A stretch of DNA of 64,000 bases from Streptomyces sp. T39 (GTDB lineage: Bacteria > Actinomycetota > Actinomycetes > Streptomycetales > Streptomycetaceae): contig NZ_RDBP01000012.1 of assembly GCF_008042045.1 (NCBI RefSeq), forward strand, positions 3,313,772 to 3,377,771. The letters are read 5' to 3'. Position 1 is the first letter of the stretch. Each line of letters opens with the position of its first letter. The position numbers and the translations under genes are program-made. The notes under the pieces were generated by a model. That model had not been told where the DNA came from. It did no database searches and was given only the letters and a program-made list of their open reading frames with translations. Positions 26,248-33,183 of the stretch are shown in pieces.

Positions 26248-26254
26248 TACGGTA
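26248..26254. promoter_or_regulatory. overlapping divergent -10 boxes, both in leaderless position
   Basis: On the plus strand TACGGT (26248-26253) is 6 nt before the GTG of yihY (26260). On the minus strand TACCGT (26254-26249) is 6 nt before the ATG of the acyl-CoA dehydrogenase (26242). The two hexamers share five base pairs, so RNA polymerase cannot open both at once. -35 boxes are weak on both sides and would lie inside the opposite coding sequence. Confidence 0.6.
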
Positions 26255-26259
26255 AGGAG

Positions 26260-27486
26260 GTGCAGGCAGCAAACGAAACACCCGAGCGGCCGTCGGGCCG
26301 GCTCCACCGGGCCCGAGTCCTCTACCGCAACGTCTCGAAGCGGAGGATGACCTGGCTGCTGCTGAAGGACACCGTCAATTCGTGCATCGAGTACCGCATC
26401 CTCGGCCTGGCGGCGGAGGCGGCGTTCTTCACCCTGCTGTCCGTGCCGCCGCTGATGCTCGGCCTGCTCGGTCTGCTCGGCTACATCGACGACTGGACCA
26501 ACACCACCACCGTCGCCTCCATCGAGGAGAACATCCTCACCGCCGTCGGCACCGTGCTCTCCGACCGCGGGGTCAACGACATCGCCAAACCGCTCCTGGA
26601 GGACGTCACCCAGGGCGGCCGGCCCGACCTGATCTCGATCGGCTTCGCCATCGCGCTGTGGTCCGGGTCGCGGGCGGTGAACGTCTTCATCGACACCATC
26701 ACCGTCATGTACGGGCTGGACGGCCAGCGCGGCATCGTCGCCACCCGGCTGCTCGCCTTCCTGCTCTACCTCATCGCCCTGCTGATCGGCGCGGTCGTGC
26801 TGCCGCTCGCCGTGGTCGGCCCCGACCGGGTCGTGGAGCTGATGCCCTGGGGCACGGAAGTGGTGCGGATCCTCTACTGGCCCGTGGTCATCCTGCTCTC
26901 CATCGCCTTCCTGACCACGCTCTACCACGTGTCCGTCCCCGTGCGCTCGCCGTGGGTCGAGGACATCCCGGGTGCGCTGGTGGCGCTCGCGATGTGGTTC
27001 CTCGGCAGTTTCCTGCTGCGCATCTACCTGACCAGCCAGGTGGAGGGCCCGACCATCTACGGCTCGCTCGCCGCGCCGATCGCCTTCCTGCTGTGGATAG
27101 GCATCTCCGCCTTCGCGGTCCTCGTCGGCGCGGCCGTGAACGCGGCCATCGACCGGGTCTGGCCCTCGGTGGCCACGGCCGCGGCCCGCGCCGCGAACGA
27201 GCGTGCCCGCGCCGCCGACGCGGCGGAGCTGCTCGCCCGGGCCCGGGCGGCCCAGCTGTACGGCGACGAGGACGACGACGACGGCGACGACGGCGGGGAC
27301 ATGCCGTCCGAGTTCCCCGAGCGCTGGTCCCGCTTCCTGCCGCCCGACGACGTGAAGTCCCGTCTGCACACCGGCCGGGACTCCACCCGGGACGCGGGCC
27401 GCGACCACGGCCGCGACGAGGCCGGGGACACGGCCCGCGACACCGGCGCGGACCGCACGGGCGACAACGGGCCCAAGGGCCCGTAG
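26260..27486 (+). CDS. YihY/virulence factor BrkB family membrane protein
   Basis: A 408-aa inner-membrane protein with about six helices between residues 45 and 300 (for example LLAFLLYLIALLIGAVVLPL and GSLAAPIAFLLWIGISAFAVL). The family signature AEAAFFTLLSVPPLMLG is near residue 50. After the last helix comes a long charged tail with an acidic run (GDEDDDDGDDGGD) and an RD-rich end (DSTRDAGRDHGRD). The family was once mis-annotated as ribonuclease BN; its true role is unresolved. The GTG at 26260 is taken as start from the promoter geometry; the AAGGAGG immediately before it is too close to be a normal ribosome-binding site. Confidence 0.88.
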   Translation: MQAANETPERPSGRLHRARVLYRNVSKRRMTWLLLKDTVNSCIEYRILGLAAEAAFFTLLSVPPLMLGLLGLLGYIDDWTNTTTVASIEENILTAVGTVLSDRGVNDIAKPLLEDVTQGGRPDLISIGFAIALWSGSRAVNVFIDTITVMYGLDGQRGIVATRLLAFLLYLIALLIGAVVLPLAVVGPDRVVELMPWGTEVVRILYWPVVILLSIAFLTTLYHVSVPVRSPWVEDIPGALVALAMWFLGSFLLRIYLTSQVEGPTIYGSLAAPIAFLLWIGISAFAVLVGAAVNAAIDRVWPSVATAAARAANERARAADAAELLARARAAQLYGDEDDDDGDDGGDMPSEFPERWSRFLPPDDVKSRLHTGRDSTRDAGRDHGRDEAGDTARDTGADRTGDNGPKGP

Positions 27487-27540
27487 CGCCGCCTATCGGG
27501 CGGGGGGCTTCCCGTGGGCGGGGCCGACCGTGGCAGCCCT

Positions 27541-27546
27541 TAGCCT
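27541..27546 (+). promoter_or_regulatory. -10 box for leaderless AraC-family gene
   Basis: TAGCCT at 27541-27546, then six bases and the ATG at 27553. No convincing -35 box. Confidence 0.45.
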
Positions 27547-27552
27547 GGACGC

Positions 27553-28287
27553 ATGTACCGGGAACGGCCCGCCCTGCTGCCGGGCGCCGTCGTGTGGACG
27601 CGGACCGCCGGGGCCGACGGCCGGGCGGCGTACCCCGTGCTGCCCGACGGATGCATGGATCTGCTGTGGAACGACGGCAGGCTCCTCGTGGCCGGGCCCG
27701 ACACCCGGGCGCACACGGCCTCCGGCGCCGCGGGCGCCCGCTGGGCGGGGCTGCGGTTCGCCCCCGGCACCGCTCCCGCGTTCCTCGGCGTCCCCGCGCA
27801 CGAACTGCGCGATCTGCGCGCCGACCTCGCCGATCTGTGGGGCGGGGCGGCCGCCCGCGACGCGGCCGCGCGGGTCGGCGACGCCGACCCCGCCTCCGGA
27901 CTGGAGGCCGTCGCGCTCGACCGGGCGGCCCGGGCCGGGGCACCCGACCCGCTGACGGCCCGCGTCGTGCGGCATCTGGAGGCCGGCGGCACGGTCGCCG
28001 CCGCGGCGGAGGCCGCCGGTATCGGCGCCCGGCAGCTGCACCGGCGCTCCCTGGACGCCTTCGGCTACGGGCCCAAGACCCTCGCACGGATCCTGCGGCT
28101 CCAGCGTGCCCTGGCCCTGGTGCGCCGCGGTGTCCCGTACGGCGAGGCCGCGCTGCTGGCCGGCTGCGCCGACCAGGCCCACCTCGCCCGGGAGATGCGG
28201 GCGCTCGCGGGGACCACGCTGCGTGCCTACGAGGCGTCGGCGAAGAGGGAGACGCCCATGCCGTCCGGGTCGAGCACCACGGCGTAG
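27553..28287 (+). CDS. AraC family transcriptional regulator
   Basis: A 244-aa regulator with a DUF6597-like N-terminal sensor domain (VLPDGCMDLLWNDGRLLVAGPDT, WAGLRFAPGTAPAFLGVP) and a C-terminal AraC double helix-turn-helix (GTVAAAAEAAGIGARQLHRR and YGEAALLAGCADQAHLAREM). The first HTH recognition helix holds GARQLHRRSLDAFGYGPK. Domain order fits regulators often paired with a VOC protein, and such a gene follows in convergent orientation. The last 61 bp overlap that gene antisense. Confidence 0.9.
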   Translation: MYRERPALLPGAVVWTRTAGADGRAAYPVLPDGCMDLLWNDGRLLVAGPDTRAHTASGAAGARWAGLRFAPGTAPAFLGVPAHELRDLRADLADLWGGAAARDAAARVGDADPASGLEAVALDRAARAGAPDPLTARVVRHLEAGGTVAAAAEAAGIGARQLHRRSLDAFGYGPKTLARILRLQRALALVRRGVPYGEAALLAGCADQAHLAREMRALAGTTLRAYEASAKRETPMPSGSSTTA

Positions 28288-28619
28288 CGCTGCCCCCAGA
28301 CGGCGTCCCAGGGCTTCAGATGACCCCGGTGGCCGGCGGCCAGCAGCTCGGCGTAGAGGCTGTCGACCTCCGCCGGGCCGTCGCAGCGGAAGGCGAGCCC
28401 GAGGCGTTCGCCGGCCTCGGGCCGGGACCAGCCGGGGTCGAAGGAGCGGATGGTCTCCTCGGTGTCCCACAGCACCCGTGTGCCGCCCGGCAGGGTGGCC
28501 TCCGCGTGCGGGGCGGTGTCGGCCCCGGCGGGGATCTCCAGTCCGAGGCGGCGGTAGAAGGCGAGCGAGGCGGCCATGTCGGAGACGATCAGGCCGATGG
28601 CGTCGAGTCGTGGAGTCAT
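28227..28619 (-). CDS. VOC family (glyoxalase/bleomycin-resistance fold) protein
   Basis: A 130-aa vicinal-oxygen-chelate protein, one beta-alpha-beta-beta-beta pair: AIGLIVSDMAASLAFYRRLG at the start and RYAVVLDPDGMGVSLFADAS at the end. Only part of the usual metal triad is recognisable, so it may bind a ligand rather than catalyse. The coding end overlaps 61 bp of the AraC gene on the other strand. The partnership with the AraC regulator is inferred from position. Confidence 0.87.
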   Translation of the reverse strand: MTPRLDAIGLIVSDMAASLAFYRRLGLEIPAGADTAPHAEATLPGGTRVLWDTEETIRSFDPGWSRPEAGERLGLAFRCDGPAEVDSLYAELLAAGHRGHLKPWDAVWGQRYAVVLDPDGMGVSLFADAS

Positions 28620-28625
28620 GCGCCC

Positions 28626-28631
28626 ACCGTA
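28626..28631 (-). promoter_or_regulatory. -10 box for leaderless VOC gene
   Basis: Minus-strand TACGGT, six bases (GGGCGC) and then the ATG at 28619. No Shine-Dalgarno is present. Confidence 0.5.
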
Positions 28632-28731
28632 GGCAGGCGAGGGACCGCCGGTCTTGAACGTTTCGGACACCGCGCGCCGGTGGCCCGGCCCGTGCGTGTG
28701 CCCCGCCCCGGGTGCCCGCCGGAGCGCACCG

Positions 28732-28737
28732 GACAAT
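28732..28737 (+). promoter_or_regulatory. -10 box for leaderless hypothetical gene
   Basis: GACAAT, then GGGCGG and the GTG at 28744. GACAAT is a good -10 variant and recurs in the same position before the PP2C gene at 41.9 kb. Confidence 0.45.
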
Positions 28738-28743
28738 GGGCGG

Positions 28744-29142
28744 GTGAGCCTCCACTACGAGGTCGTCCTCGCCTGCGCGCTCCGGGACGACCTGCCCCAC
28801 GACGTGATCGCCGCTCTCCACTGGCACCTGGGGGAGCGCCCGGGGCCGCCGCCCGGCCTCGACCCGGACGCCCACGCCTACCCGTTGCTGGAACCGGACC
28901 CCCAGAGCGCCCTGCCCGGCGGGGACTTCGCCTCGCTGCGCCCCGGGGACCACCACGGATGGGGCCTGTTCTCCCGCAACCTGTGGCTCGACGACGACCT
29001 GGGCCGCCTCGACGCGCTGCTCGACCTGCTCGCGCCGCACGCCGAACAGGACGGTTACGCGGGACACTTCCGCGCGACGGACGCCACCGACCCCACCGTG
29101 TTCGTGTTCCGCGGAGGAGGGCACGCACTGCACGAGTCCTGA
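28744..29142 (+). CDS. conserved hypothetical protein, 132 aa
   Basis: A soluble protein without signal peptide: SLHYEVVLACALRDDLPHDV, IAALHWHLGERPG, then DHHGWGLFSRNLWLDDDLGR and TVFVFRGGGHALHES. I do not recognise a family with known function. Codon use and a leaderless promoter support it as a real gene. It is preceded by the divergent VOC gene and followed by the substrate-binding-like gene. Confidence 0.72.
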   Translation: MSLHYEVVLACALRDDLPHDVIAALHWHLGERPGPPPGLDPDAHAYPLLEPDPQSALPGGDFASLRPGDHHGWGLFSRNLWLDDDLGRLDALLDLLAPHAEQDGYAGHFRATDATDPTVFVFRGGGHALHES

Positions 29143-29328
29143 CGCGCCGGCGCGGCCCCCGAGCCCGTGCGGGCGGGCACGCGCCGCACGCGTCCCGGCG
29201 CACCGCCGGGGCGCGGTGCGGGCGGGCACGCGTACGGGGGCCCCGCCGTGGGCAGGGACCGGACGACCCGTGCGGCCGTCCGCCCCCGGAGGGACGCCGC
29301 ACGCCGCCGCGACCCGAGTGGAGGCTGC

Positions 29329-30201
29329 ATGGCGCACGAGAGTGGATGGACGTTCCTGGACGACCGGGGCCGTCTTGCCGCCGCATCCCGTACTCCCGCG
29401 CGGCCCGTCGCCTACATACAGGCCGGAGCCGCCCTGTACGACCTCGGCATACGTCCCGTGGGCGTGTTCGGCTCCGCGCACGACGGCGCGGCGGCCGATC
29501 CGGTGAAGGCCGGCGCGCTGCCCCTGGACGGCACCGCCTACCTGGGTCCGGGTCCCGCCGTGGACGCCGACACCGTGCTCGGGGCCGGCCCCGATCTGCT
29601 GGTCGCCGTCGCCTACGGCGCCGGCGGCCCGGTCTACGGGCTCGACCCGGACACCGCCAAGCGGATCGAGGAGCGGCTGCCCGTCGTCGTCCTCGACGTC
29701 GGGCAGGAGCGCTCGCTCGACGAGATGCGCGCACGCTTCGCCGACCTCGCGGTGTCCCTCGGCGCCCCGCCCCCGGCCGCGCACTCCGACGCCGCCCGCA
29801 CCGCCCTGCGCACGGCGGCCGGCGCGGCCGCCGGGCAGCGCGTCCTCGCCCTGTCGCCCGCCGGACCGGACGGCGTGCACCTCGCCCGCCCCGCCGCCTG
29901 GCCGGACCTGCGGGAGCTGACGGACTGCGGGGTGACCGTGGCCGCACCCGCGCCGGGCCCCGGTCTCAACTGGGCGACGACGGACTGGAACCGGGCCGCG
30001 CTGCTGGAACCGGACGTCGTGCTCCTCGACGTACGGGCCAACGCGGCGCCCCCCGAGCGGCTCGCGCGCTCCGAGGGCTGGCGCGCCATCGAGGCCCGAG
30101 CCCGGATCGTGCCGTGGAACCCCGAACTCCCGTGCAGCGCCCGCGCCCACGACGCCTTCCTGCGCACCGTCGCAGAGGCCCTGACGACCCGCCAGGACTG
30201 A
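29329..30201 (+). CDS. periplasmic-binding-protein-like (siderophore/B12 type) protein without export signal
   Basis: A 290-aa protein with the fold pattern of class III ABC binding proteins (FecB/BtuF type): RPVAYIQAGAALYDLGIRPVG, LGPGPAVDADTVLGAGPDLLVAV, ERLPVVVLDVGQERSLDEM and LLEPDVVLLDVRANA. The start ATG at 29329 has GTGGAGGC upstream and leads directly into the domain (MAHESGWTFLDDRGR); there is no signal peptide or lipobox. No permease or ATPase gene adjoins it. It may be an intracellular ligand-binding or enzymatic derivative, for example in iron or corrinoid handling. The upstream Arg-rich extension is not protein-like. Confidence 0.8.
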   Translation: MAHESGWTFLDDRGRLAAASRTPARPVAYIQAGAALYDLGIRPVGVFGSAHDGAAADPVKAGALPLDGTAYLGPGPAVDADTVLGAGPDLLVAVAYGAGGPVYGLDPDTAKRIEERLPVVVLDVGQERSLDEMRARFADLAVSLGAPPPAAHSDAARTALRTAAGAAAGQRVLALSPAGPDGVHLARPAAWPDLRELTDCGVTVAAPAPGPGLNWATTDWNRAALLEPDVVLLDVRANAAPPERLARSEGWRAIEARARIVPWNPELPCSARAHDAFLRTVAEALTTRQD

Positions 30202-30237
30202 GGCCGCACCCGGGAACGCCCCTGCCGCAGGCACGTT

Positions 30238-30278
30238 TTGGAACACCGGCCGATCATCAATACGATCCGCTGATGATC
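30238..30278 (+). promoter_or_regulatory. strong leaderless promoter of the VWA gene with flanking inverted repeat
   Basis: TTGGAA (30238-30243), a 17-bp spacer and TACGAT (30261-30266) lie six bases before the ATG at 30273. A perfect 8-bp inverted repeat GATCATCA / TGATGATC (30252-30259 and 30271-30278) flanks the -10 box and the first codons. It is a plausible operator. Confidence 0.7.
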
Positions 30279-31547
30279 ATAAGAAAACGGCTCGCGGCCG
30301 GGGCGTGCGCCCTGCTCGCGGCCCTGGCCGCCGGACTTCTCCCGGCGGGGACGGCCGCGGCCGACGAGCCGGCGGCGCAACAGCCCCCCAAGGTCGAGCT
30401 CGTGCTCGACGTCAGCGGCTCGATGCGTGCCCGCGACATCGACGGCAGGAGCCGGATGGCCGCCGCCAAGCAGGCGTTCAACGAGGTGCTGGACGCGGTG
30501 CCCGACGAGGTCCTGCTCGGCATCCGCACGCTCGGGGCCGACTACCCGGGCGAGGACCGCGAGCGCGGCTGCAAGGACACCCGGCAGCTGTACCCGGTCG
30601 GTCCGCTCGACCGGACCGAGGCCAAGGCCGCCGTCGCCACCCTCGCCCCCACCGGCTGGACGCCCATCGGCCCGGCCCTGCTGGGCGCGGCGAAGGACCT
30701 GGAGGGCGGTGACGCCACCCGCCGGATCGTGCTCATCACCGACGGCGAGGACACCTGCGCGCCGCTCGACCCCTGCGAGGTGGCCCGCGAGATCGCGGCC
30801 AAGGGCATCCACCTGGTCATCGACACGCTCGGCCTGGTGCCGGACGCCAAGACCCGCGCCCAGCTCCGCTGCATCGCCGACGCCACCGGCGGCACCTACA
30901 CCTCGGTGCAGCACACCGACGAACTCTCCGGCAGGGTGAGTCAGCTGGTGGAGCGCGCCGCGGACCCCGTCGTCACGCCGGTGGCGACCGAGGGCGCCGC
31001 GCGCTGCGCGGACGCGCCCGAGCTCACGCCCGGCCTCTGGACCGACCGCGAGAAGTTCGGCGAGCACCGCTGGTACCGGGTCGACGTGCTCCCCGGTCAG
31101 GAGCTGCGCGCCTCGGTCAGTGTCGCCGCCGACCGGGCGGTGGCCCGCGACTACGGGGTGCTGCTGCGTGCCGTCACGGTCCACGGCCGCGAGATCGTCC
31201 GCGGCTCGGAGGCCGGTGACGGACGGACGGACCTGATCTCGACCGGCCTGCGCTACCCCAGGGCCGAGGCGGAGGACACGGACGGCGCCGAGCCGGCCGC
31301 GGAGGTCGTCTGCCTCCAGGTCAGCAATTCCTTCGCCGCGGCCCCCGGCGTCAAGACCGAGCCTGGTCTGCCCGTCGAGCTCACCGTGGACGTCGTCGAG
31401 GCCCCGGACGACGCGGCCGACGCGGCCTCCTTCGGGCTGGGCCGCGGCTGGTGGCTGCTCGGCCTGCTCGTGCTCACCGGCTTCGCGGCCGGGCTCGTGT
31501 GGGGCTGGGTCTCGCGCTGGCGCATCGCCGTTTGGAGGACCAACTGA
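30273..31547 (+). CDS. secreted VWA domain protein with C-terminal membrane anchor
   Basis: A 424-aa protein. Residues 1-30 are a signal peptide (MIIRKRLAAGACALLAALAA, cleaved after AAA). A von Willebrand A domain follows, with a MIDAS motif LVLDVSGSMRARD (D46, S48, S50), TPIGPALLGAAKD (MIDAS Thr/Ser) and LITDGEDTCA. A beta-rich region (about residues 250-380) leads to the C-terminal helix WLLGLLVLTGFAAGLVWGWV and a short basic tail. It should face outward, binding a metal-dependent protein or surface ligand. Its TGA overlaps the next ATG by one base. Confidence 0.88.
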   Translation: MIIRKRLAAGACALLAALAAGLLPAGTAAADEPAAQQPPKVELVLDVSGSMRARDIDGRSRMAAAKQAFNEVLDAVPDEVLLGIRTLGADYPGEDRERGCKDTRQLYPVGPLDRTEAKAAVATLAPTGWTPIGPALLGAAKDLEGGDATRRIVLITDGEDTCAPLDPCEVAREIAAKGIHLVIDTLGLVPDAKTRAQLRCIADATGGTYTSVQHTDELSGRVSQLVERAADPVVTPVATEGAARCADAPELTPGLWTDREKFGEHRWYRVDVLPGQELRASVSVAADRAVARDYGVLLRAVTVHGREIVRGSEAGDGRTDLISTGLRYPRAEAEDTDGAEPAAEVVCLQVSNSFAAAPGVKTEPGLPVELTVDVVEAPDDAADAASFGLGRGWWLLGLLVLTGFAAGLVWGWVSRWRIAVWRTN

Positions 31548-32335
31548 TGCGATTCGCACGGATGCTGACGGCCGGCGCGCTGGCCGCCGCGGCACTGCTC
31601 GGCCCGGCCGCACCGGTCGCCCCGGCCGACACCCCCTCGCCCCGGCCGGGTGCGGACGGCTCCGCGCCCACCGAGGCCGGCACGTCCTTCCGCACCGCGA
31701 CCCCGGTCGAGCAGGGGCAGAAGGCGACCGCGAACGGGTCGAGCGGTGACTACCTGTACTGGGTGTTCCCGGCCGACGCGGGGGACCGCCCCACGGTGCG
31801 CGCCTCGGTCACCCTGCCCGAACCGACCGCCCGGCACGGGGCGTCGGACTGGCGGATCGACGTCTACGACGGGCTCCGCCGCCGCCAGCCCTGCATGTAC
31901 GGCATGCAGAGCCGGACGGCCGCCGCGGACGCGGTGACGGTAGAGCTGTCGTGCACGCTGCGGCCGGTGCGGGCGCTCGCCGACCCGTGGTCGGACGACC
32001 CGCTGCCCGGCAGCTACTACGTCCGGCTGACCGTCACCGCCCAGCCGGAGCAGGACCAGGGCCTGCCGGTGCGCGCCGAGGTGGAGGCCGTCTCGAAGCG
32101 GGTCGGCGGCGCCTGGGCGGTCGACGGCACGCTCGCCGAGCCGCTGGTGCCGGGTGTCTCGGCCGACGAGCGGCGCAAGGAGGAGGAGACGGCTCTCGAC
32201 TGGTCCTCCGGCTGGTGGTCCGACCGCTGGGTGTGGACCGGCGCCGGCGGACTGCTCGCGGCGCTCGCCGCCATCGCCGGTTACGTCCTGACCCGAGGTC
32301 CCGGACGTCCCGCCGGGGTGCCGCCGGCGGCCTGA
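31547..32335 (+). CDS. membrane-anchored partner of the VWA protein
   Basis: A 262-aa protein of unknown family: signal peptide (MRFARMLTAGALAAAALLGP), then an extracellular beta-rich domain with VEQGQKATANGSSGDYLYWVFPADAGDRPTVR broken over strands, a Cys pair (RRQPCMYGMQS and VELSCTLRPV) and the C-terminal helix WVWTGAGGLLAALAAIAGYVL. It is coupled to the VWA gene (TGATG), so the two products probably form one surface complex. The extracellular part recalls bacterial prepeptidase-like beta-sandwiches, but that is weak. Confidence 0.78.
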   Translation: MRFARMLTAGALAAAALLGPAAPVAPADTPSPRPGADGSAPTEAGTSFRTATPVEQGQKATANGSSGDYLYWVFPADAGDRPTVRASVTLPEPTARHGASDWRIDVYDGLRRRQPCMYGMQSRTAAADAVTVELSCTLRPVRALADPWSDDPLPGSYYVRLTVTAQPEQDQGLPVRAEVEAVSKRVGGAWAVDGTLAEPLVPGVSADERRKEEETALDWSSGWWSDRWVWTGAGGLLAALAAIAGYVLTRGPGRPAGVPPAA

Positions 32336-32345
32336 GCCGGGTACG

Positions 32346-32385
32346 GGGAAGCGGCCGCGGCGTCGTCACGCCGCGGCCGCTTCCC
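32346..32385. terminator. bidirectional terminator between VWA operon and SSI gene
   Basis: A perfect 17-bp stem (32346-32362 with 32369-32385) and 6-nt loop TCGTCA, centred between convergent stop codons at 32335 and 32421. Confidence 0.9.
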
Positions 32386-32420
32386 GCGTTCCGCCACCGG
32401 GGCGGGCCCGGGCCGGGGTC

Positions 32421-32855
32421 TCAGAAGTCGAAGACGACGCCCGCCGAGGCGCCCTGGAGGCACGTGTTGCCGAACACGTGCGTGTACGAGACCCGCTTGC
32501 CGTTCCACACCCCGTCGGCGGTGACCGTGACCGGGTCCCACTGCCTGGTGCAGCTCACGCCCGGCGCCGTCGTGGTGCCGGCGTCGAACCGTCCCTCCTC
32601 GGCGCGCAGCTCGGCACAGGCGGCACGGGCGGCGGGGTGGGTGCCGGTCGCCGTGGGCGCGCAGCCGAGGGTCACCGCCCGCAGGACCGTGCCGTTCGCG
32701 GCGTCGTCGCCGGGGGTGACGGTGAGGACGAGCGCGGAGGGTGCGTACAGGCTCCGGGCCTCCTGCGGCGCCGCGCCGGCGCTGCCGGTCCCGGGGGCCA
32801 CGGCGAGGCCGAGCGAGATACCGGCGAGCGCGAGTCCTCTGGCGATGTACCGCAT
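32421..32855 (-). CDS. Streptomyces subtilisin inhibitor (SSI) family protease inhibitor
   Basis: A 144-aa secreted inhibitor: signal peptide to about residue 29 (ending GSAGAAP), then the SSI domain starting SLYAPSALVLTV. Four Cys (65, 80, 102, 132) give the two conserved disulfides. The reactive loop SCTRQWDPV places Arg104 at P1 and Gln105 at P1', where classical SSI has Met-Val. Trypsin-like or dibasic-cleaving proteases are therefore likely targets along with subtilases. The ATG follows AAGGAGTGTTCGCA. Such inhibitors are exported during aerial growth. Confidence 0.95.
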   Translation of the reverse strand: MRYIARGLALAGISLGLAVAPGTGSAGAAPQEARSLYAPSALVLTVTPGDDAANGTVLRAVTLGCAPTATGTHPAARAACAELRAEEGRFDAGTTTAPGVSCTRQWDPVTVTADGVWNGKRVSYTHVFGNTCLQGASAGVVFDF

Positions 32856-32943
32856 TGCGAACACTCCTTGGGGTCGTTGTTTCGGAAATCGGACGGAGTC
32901 TTGCTCACCGCGCCGCTCCGCGCGCGACGCCACCACACGATCC

Positions 32944-33009
32944 GGTCACCCCTTGTGACCCTTCATGGGCGGATTGTCACGGCGTTTGCCGTGCTGAACC
33001 ACTGTTCAG
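32944..33009. promoter_or_regulatory. cluster of short perfect inverted repeats upstream of the SSI gene
   Basis: Three perfect 6-bp-arm inverted repeats in 66 bp: GGTCAC/GTGACC (32944-32960), CACGGC/GCCGTG (about 32979-32994) and CTGAAC/GTTCAG (32994-33009). They lie 90-155 bp upstream of the SSI start and may be operators of its complex developmental promoter. No -10/-35 pair was assigned. Confidence 0.4.
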
Positions 33010-33068
33010 TAGTCCATGAAACGGCCGAAGAAAGCCCCTGGCGTCGTTGAGCCTGCAATCAGTAGGCC

Positions 33069-33091
33069 AATCAATGCTTGAAGCATTGATT
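33069..33091. promoter_or_regulatory. perfect AT-rich 23-bp palindrome
   Basis: Arms AATCAATGCTT and AAGCATTGATT around a single G. It lies in an AT-rich patch (about 33050-33110) within the 328-bp divergent region between the SSI gene and the PHP gene, 93 bp before the latter. The size and symmetry are those of a dimeric repressor site, for instance MarR-type; the regulator is unknown. Confidence 0.65.
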
Positions 33092-33183
33092 TAAAGGTTT
33101 CCTGCCGTTCAGTCTGCGGTCGCTCACGCGGTGGACCGATCCGGCGCGCCGGGGTTCACTGGCAGAGGACCCCGGAGGTGACG

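Noticed and set aside
26382..31547. Very long open frames on either strand (for example about 1,700 codons here, and others of 450-900 codons opposite known genes)
   Set aside because: They are Arg/Pro/Gly-rich shadow frames produced by high GC content and lie over genes with clear family motifs.
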